From NCBI GenBank assembly GCA_037974665.1, contig CM075777.1, positions 15,585,001 to 15,649,000 on the forward strand: a stretch of DNA of 64,000 nt, in the 5' to 3' direction. Below the pieces are notes generated by a model that did not search any database, had not been told where the DNA came from, and saw nothing but the letters and a program-made list of their open reading frames with translations. Source of the stretch: Ehretia macrophylla (taxonomy: Eukaryota; Streptophyta; Magnoliopsida; Boraginales; Ehretiaceae). Shown piece by piece: positions 58,779 to 64,000 of the stretch. The first letter of the stretch is position 1, and the number at the start of each line of letters is the position of its first letter. The translations under genes and the position numbers were made by a program.

Positions 58779-59337
58779 TAGGAATTAAATTGATTTTTTG
58801 GTCTAAAAATATCTTGAAAGTATTTTCTAAATGTGTTAGTGAAATTTTAAATATAAATTTAAAAAATTAATCGCTTCTATCAAGTAAATAAGTGTTGGTG
58901 TATAGTTGTATTATCTAATTTATAATTTTATAATGGAATTAATGTGATTTTAACTTTTCTAAGTTGAGTCCTCGTTATATATGTTGTTATGTAATTTTTT
59001 TTTTTTTTTTTACTTTCTCGGCAAAAGCCCTTGTATCTAACTCTGTCAATTTGATTAAAAAAGTAAAAAAAAAAAAAAAAAAACCTCTGTCAATTTTTTT
59101 TTGATATTTGGGGACCCGAATAGAAGATGGATAGAATCAAATGTATGATAGAAGACATACTCAGATTTTTTTTTTTCGACCAAAAAATAAAAATAAAAAT
59201 ATCTGAGTATATCTTAGATATAAATTTAAGTAAATAGATAAATATTAATATATTAATAGTATGATAGATGAGTTACAAATATCATTTTGGACAAAGACTT
59301 ACCACTTTCATATTCTTTTAGATAATAAAAAAGAAAT
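58143..59337 (-). other. Leader and upstream flank of PPR gene E
   Basis: 58143-58300 (minus strand) holds the leader, with TTTCCCCAATTGGAG just before the start as in genes C and D. 58200-58950 matches 24550-25005 upstream of pseudogene B. Between 58280 and 58680 a MITE-like insert with GGGGAGCTGTTGGAGTG-type repeats (58561 on) is likely, but its ends are unclear. No gene. Confidence 0.45.
58743..58774. repeat. (TA)n microsatellite
   Basis: About 16 TA units in a row. Likely variable in length between individuals. Confidence 0.9.
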
Positions 59338-59606
59338 TATTAAATATGATAAATAATAAAACAAATTCCTCTATAATATTTTAAGTTTTTAGATGAAGTG
59401 ATAATATGATATCAGAGTTTAAGTACTAAAATGTCTTAATTTCAAAACTCACCGCTACTCATTTGAAAAATATTAAAATTGTCTAAATCTAAAGCTCAAA
59501 AACTAACTTCACTTGTACTTGCGAGAGCATATTGAATATAATAAATAATAAATAATAAAATAAATCATTCTCTAATAACTTTAAATTTTTAGATGAGGTG
59601 GTTACT
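59338..59606 (+). mobile_element. TRIM-like element (very short LTR pair)
   Basis: Two repeats of about 70-77 bp (59338-59406 and about 59530-59606), both containing AATAATAAAA and TTTTTAGATGA, flank a middle of about 120 bp. Directly after the first repeat is TGATATCAGAGTTT (59407), close to the initiator-Met primer site. No coding capacity. The repeats are well diverged, so it is an old insertion. Confidence 0.6.
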
Positions 59607-59824
59607 TAATAGAAATAAGTAGAGAAATATGTTGTTTTCCTTCAATTGGTTTAATTGTTGGATGAAAAGTGTTTGAAAGAACAAATTACTTGGATGGTAA
59701 TGGATATGTTAAAACAAAAGGGAAATGCACGTGTGAGCTGCTATGAATTGGAAGAACATGAATAACTTTTACTTCATTTGGATAGTTTCTTATTGATTGT
59801 GCCAATTTTTCATTGACATTTTTT

Positions 59825-60221
59825 GGGTTAATGACACGGGATTTTCCTGTGCTTTTATTTATGTGCACATTTTCTCTCTATACTTTATAAAGTGTAAATT
59901 ACCTTCCTGTACTTTTACTTATGTGCACGTTTTTCTTCTATACTTTATAAAGTGCAAATTACTCCTTATAGTTTGTAAATGCGTACACACGTCCCCCTCT
60001 ATGTGAAATGTTTCAATTTTTAAAATAATACATTAAATTATACAAGGAGGAGGACGTGTGCACGCATTTATTAACTATAAGGGGGTTATTTGCACTTTAT
60101 AAAATATAGGAGGAAAACGTGCATATAAGTAAAAGTACAAGGGGTTATTTACACTTTATAAAGTATAAGAGAAAAACGTACACATAAGTAAAAGTACAAG
60201 GGGGTCCCGTGCCATTTACCC
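59825..60221. mobile_element. Mutator-like foldback MITE with 9-bp target duplication
   Basis: A 397-bp element whose halves are inverted repeats of each other (left GGGTTAATGACACGGGA, right TCCCGTGCCATTTACCC), with internal phrases CTTTATAAAGTG repeated in both arms. ACATTTTTT stands on both sides (59816-59824 and 60222-60230), a perfect 9-bp duplication, as expected for Mutator-type transposition. Non-coding. Relatives at 29195 and 36347. Confidence 0.88.
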
Positions 60222-60230
60222 ACATTTTTT

Positions 60231-62325
60231 AAACTAACCATTATCACAAAATTTCATATTTTGCTAGCTCTAGATCTCTTGCTTCAATTTAAAGCAATAC
60301 TATTAAGAAAAAATGACGTTGCTTTATTATTATTTTTTTAAAAAAAATATTACATATTTTGAGAATCGATTTTAAAATCTCTCACTATCGAAATGAAAAT
60401 CATGCCACTAGACTAAATGGCTATTGGCTTTATACAAAGCAATATTTTATTTTTTTCAAATTTTATACAAATCTTGTTTTTCTTTTCAAAAAAATATTTC
60501 ACATTTTGATAATCGATTTCAAAATCTCTAATTTTTGTTTTGAACTTTGAAGTGAGTGATATGTAGTAGGATAAATTTCTTAATGGAGAAAAATTTACAT
60601 AAGCTTAGCATAACCTTACAATTTCTCTTATTAATTATTGTTGCCTACCCTAGTCAGAGGTAATCCCTGAAAAAAAAAACGAAAAAAATTACTCAATAGA
60701 AGCCTAAATAGACTAAAATACTAGTAACATCATGTTTCATATTCTAAACAATACCACTTCAAGTTGGGACCAAAAAATATACACTTCAAAGGGGAAGGGT
60801 CGGTGAGAAGGATCTTCTCATAACATTAAGATATTGAGTGAGATATAATGATTATAAGTTATCGATACAATTATAATAAAGTTATATAGGTAGTTTACAA
60901 TCTTTCGTCCCTGCTCAAAACATATTGACATTATAAGAGGATCTAATGATAGTGAATTCTAATACCCGAGATTAGCTTGGGCAGGAAAAATTGAATCTGC
61001 ATTCATTTTTTTTTTTTAAATGATAATTCATCTTAAATAAGATTACATTAAATCACATTACGTGATTATAAATTTTGTAGTATAACAACGCATTATACGA
61101 AATGCTCCAATTCAATTAAGGTACTAACAGTATTTGCATTGTTTGCAATTTCTTTTGTCCATGTGCGATGAGCAAAACGAAACATGGGCCCTTAATACTG
61201 ACACATGTTGCGAGGACGATGATGACCCCATTCACTGAGCTTGGAGCACGCGTTGTGGAAAATTACAGCAATCATCATGCAGATATACATGTGTATCATG
61301 TAGGTAATTTTCGTCGTAGTATTCTATGTGTTATCATATTGCATCAATTGATGGCAACATGTAGACACACATATGTCACTCTTTTGTGAAAGAGAGAGGA
61401 ACCATCCAAGAAGAGAGGCAAAATTAGTAGTGAACAAATTGGCGTTTTAGATGTGAAAGTTTTAAGATTTATTTTTTTGTATAACATATTAAGTGATGTA
61501 AAAATATTTTAAATTCTCTTGAATAAAAAAAAAAATTGTAAGTCAACAAATAATAGAACTCTTTTATGTTATGTGATAGTTTTAGCCTTAAAATATGTGG
61601 AACTTTGTGCCGGTGATACTGAAATTCAATCTTGGTTCTTTGGGTTTCAAGGAAGGAAAAATTGGTGGACAAAACAATGAGTGCATACAAGAATAGAGCA
61701 TCCATTAGCTAGTAGGATTACAGTTCTCATTAACCTCAAAAGTAAAGTTTTTAAGAAGTGAATTAGTATCGCCTTTCCTTAAAGTGCTAATATTTTTTTT
61801 AAAAGTATTTTTAGATTAATAAATCAATTTATCCCCCAATAAAAAAAATTATTTATACACGGAATTAAATTATGTGTCAATAGCTTCCACTGACCAATAA
61901 TAAAAGGAGTGCGATTAACATATTGTCACGGTATAACTCAAAATAAAAAAAAATTCAACTCTTGATTTTGATTTTAAAAGGATTAAATGAAACAAGAAAG
62001 ATACAAGTGCGTTGATATTCTAACAACTCAAAAAAGGAACACTACTTCCATCCCTATCACATACATGACCAAACTACAACGTTATGAAGATGGCAAGCTA
62101 TTTTTAAATAAAATATGAAAGAGAATGTGAGATAAAGATTCCAAATTCATGTGACCATTGTGACTTTTTTTCATTTAAGAGTAATTGTAGATCCTCAAAA
62201 TCTATAATTAAGATTGGAGAGAATCTTTAATCCATTTGTTGCTAATAGGATCCTGATAGGCGAGATGCACCAAGAATGTAGGATAGTGTTAGGAATGATA
62301 TGGTGATGGATAGGCAGTGTTTGGT
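60231..62325. other. AT-rich intergenic DNA, no recognised gene
   Basis: An imperfect direct repeat of about 36 bp occurs at about 60348 and 60493 (both near ATCGATTT). An open stretch at 61168-61389 (73 codons) has somewhat higher GC but matches nothing I know and has no partner exon. Nothing else can be supported. Confidence 0.4.
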
Positions 62326-62454
62326 TCTCTTTTTCTGTGTCTCTTAGGAGAAGCTTGCCTCCCCTCTCTTTTTCTGTGTCTCTAAGGAGAAGCTTTTTTT
62401 GCTAAGATTTAAATTTTTTTTGCTAAGACTCTTAGGAGAAGCTTGCCTCCCCTC
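62326..62454 (+). repeat. Imperfect 39-bp tandem repeat
   Basis: Units at 62326-62364 and 62365-62399 share TCTCTTTTTCTGTGTCTC and AGGAGAAGCTT; a partial third copy with CTTAGGAGAAGCTTGCCTCC lies at about 62429-62453 after a small duplication of TTTTTTTGCTAAGA. Confidence 0.8.
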
Positions 62455-62605
62455 TTGTAGTTTCTTTCCCATAATTTTGCCATAATTGCTCAATCACATC
62501 AAATCCCGTTAAATCGGGTCTGCTCACAATTATTCATGGTAGCTGGGATAGACACCGTGATATAATTGCTGTACACTTGTGGAGTTTCTATATGGAATAT
62601 GTAGG

Positions 62606-62975
62606 GTAAATATCACACTTAATCCTTATTATTTATAATTCTTTTTAAGTTGGTTTTTATTATTTCAAAAAAATTATATTAATTTTTAATATTTATAAAG
62701 TGATTTAAAATAATTTTTATTGTTCAAAATTAGTTAATTTAGTCCTTATTATTTCCCATAAAATTTAATTTAGTCCCCAAATAGGGGTTGTGTGTATGAA
62801 TTGAATTGAATTCGTTTAGAAAACAATAGAGAATAAATTGAATTTTTTTTTTAAATAATAAAGACTAAATTGGTTAAGTTTGAACAGTAAGGACCATTTT
62901 GAATAACTTTTATAAATATTAAAAATTACTATGAATATTTTAAAATATTAAAAATTACATTAAAAAAACATGTAA
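62606..62975. mobile_element. Foldback MITE, Mutator-like, eroded right end
   Basis: The left arm begins AGGGTAAATATCACACTTAA and runs in AT-rich sequence (with TTAGTCC phrases); the right arm carries their complements (GACTAAATTGG, AAGGACCATTTTGAATAA, ATATTAAAAATTA). The extreme right end, expected to mirror AGGGTAAAT, is not present. Non-coding. Confidence 0.5.
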
Positions 62976-63196
62976 ACAACAGAGCGTAGTCTTACACTTT
63001 TAATATATCTTTCAAAAGTCATCACATCGAAACAGGAGAGAAAGTGCATTAATTGAATTCTGGTTGATTACAAGGAGTGAACAATTTAATGTTGACAAAA
63101 GGCAAGACCTATTTGGTGAACGTACACTTCGACATGTGTGGTTTTTTTGAATGACGATAATATTTTGAGAAGTGTTAAAGCTCACATTAAGGTTAA

Positions 63197-63634
63197 AATT
63201 TTAGGATTTGGATAATCTCCTAACTAAGAGTTATTCTAACATTTTAATATTGCACCATAACCATTTATTTAAAGTTTAAACTAAAAATATTAGAGGGTAG
63301 TACAAATTTTTTTTTTGTAAGTTAATTATGACTCGACTTTCACCTTCGAAGAGAGGAGTGATCTTCCAGTTCCCTTCGATCAATGGTCGAATGTCAGCTG
63401 TTACTAGTAAGTGAAACAATCAAGTTAGTCTTCTTTTCCAAGGTAAGAATTAGTCGTTGATCCAATGACAAACGAACCTACGTTCAAGACATTTTTGGAA
63501 AAATTATCCCTCTTAAAAAGATTATTCCAGAATAAAAGAAAAATGCTTTTGTTATGTGAATTAGTGACTAAGATACAATGTTAAGAAGTAAGAACAAACT
63601 CTTAGTTATGAGATAATCCAAATCCCAAATTTTA
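63197..63634. mobile_element. Possible foldback element with 37-bp inverted ends
   Basis: AATTTTAGGATTTGGATAAT with CTCCTAACTAAGAGTT at about 63198-63232 is the near reverse complement of 63597-63634. The 360 bp between are non-coding. The arms look like ends of a MITE, though no target duplication was found. Confidence 0.45.
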
Positions 63635-64000
63635 AGCACATATTTTGTTTAAAAAAGAGATTGCCCGAATTAGTTAGACACAAGATCTACTAAATCTGAC
63701 TTCAACAATTGAAAACAAGACACAGTTGTCAAAGTTTTAGACTATTTTAAGTAATTCTTTTCTTTGTTATTGCTCTTTGTTTTTTTCTGGCTCTTTGCTA
63801 AGGAAAAGCTTCTGTTAATTTAATTCTAAGTCATTAGTATAGTGTTGGAGTACTTGGAAGATGTTCAAGAGATTCATTCACGTTTAAATTCAAATTAATC
63901 AAAAAGTTAATTTTTTGTAGGTCTTGTGTTTAATTAATTTGACCATTCCTTATTGAGACGTGATCATGTACCCCAAAGTTTAACACCTTTAGTGTGAATT
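63635..64000. other. Window end, nothing recognised
   Basis: AT-rich DNA with no open frame of note, repeat end or RNA gene that I can support. Confidence 0.4.

Noticed and set aside
61168-61389. Open frame of 73 codons with slightly higher GC
   Set aside because: No similarity, no splice partners and no conserved copy in the window; kept only as a remark.

Overview
The window is nuclear DNA of a flowering plant, probably a eudicot and possibly an asterid (weak inference). It is AT-rich and repeat-rich, with plant-type copia and Ty3-type elements, MITEs, TRIMs, LINE pieces and an insertion of plant mitochondrial-type DNA. Its core is a tandem cluster of P-class pentatricopeptide repeat (PPR) genes of the Restorer-of-fertility-like (RFL) type. 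Three copies are open: 32537-34429 (+), 40928-42808 (+) and 56358-58142 (-, losing only its C-terminal tail). Two are pseudogenes: 2643-4187, whose 5' part is replaced by a Ty3-type LTR, and 25008-26558, which lost its start and carries frameshifts and stops. Two detached PPR 3' ends lie near 27.0 kb and 45.1-45.4 kb.

Layout: 1-2.6 kb, long LTR, cut by the window edge; 2.6-4.2 kb, first PPR pseudogene; 4.6-10.3 kb, reverse-strand Ty1/copia element with paired LTRs and a 5-bp target duplication; 10.3-15.2 kb, duplicated PPR 3' flank with an RNase H-like fragment, then an RTE LINE end; 15.2-23.8 kb, a nest in which a MITE-like sequence holds a SIRE-like LTR, which holds both a Ty3-type solo LTR (TSD CAAAG) and about 3 kb of mitochondrial-type DNA; 23.8-31 kb, second PPR pseudogene, a TRIM and MITEs; 31-36 kb, first intact PPR gene; 36-40.2 kb, MITE, C-rich tract and two LINE fragments; 40.2-49 kb, second intact PPR gene, RNase H-like and PPR remnants, and a syntaxin pseudogene; 49.4-54.7 kb, forward copia element with paired LTRs and TSD GATGT; 54.7-59.1 kb, inverted PPR unit; 59.3-64 kb, no recognisable gene, several small mobile elements.

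The PPR units share more than their coding sequence. Their 5' leaders, the 5' flank and a 3' flank (Gln-rich remnant, RNase H-like fragment, an unidentified conserved block) recur in forward and inverted copies, so the cluster grew by segmental duplication. Motif-level patchwork between copies points to gene conversion or unequal exchange. RFL proteins are known as mitochondrial RNA-binding proteins, several of which suppress cytoplasmic male sterility; the open copies here have mitochondrial-type N-termini and 14 full PPR motifs. Their predicted base-contacting residues differ in the N-terminal and central motifs but are identical in the last three. No wholly new type of system was recognised.
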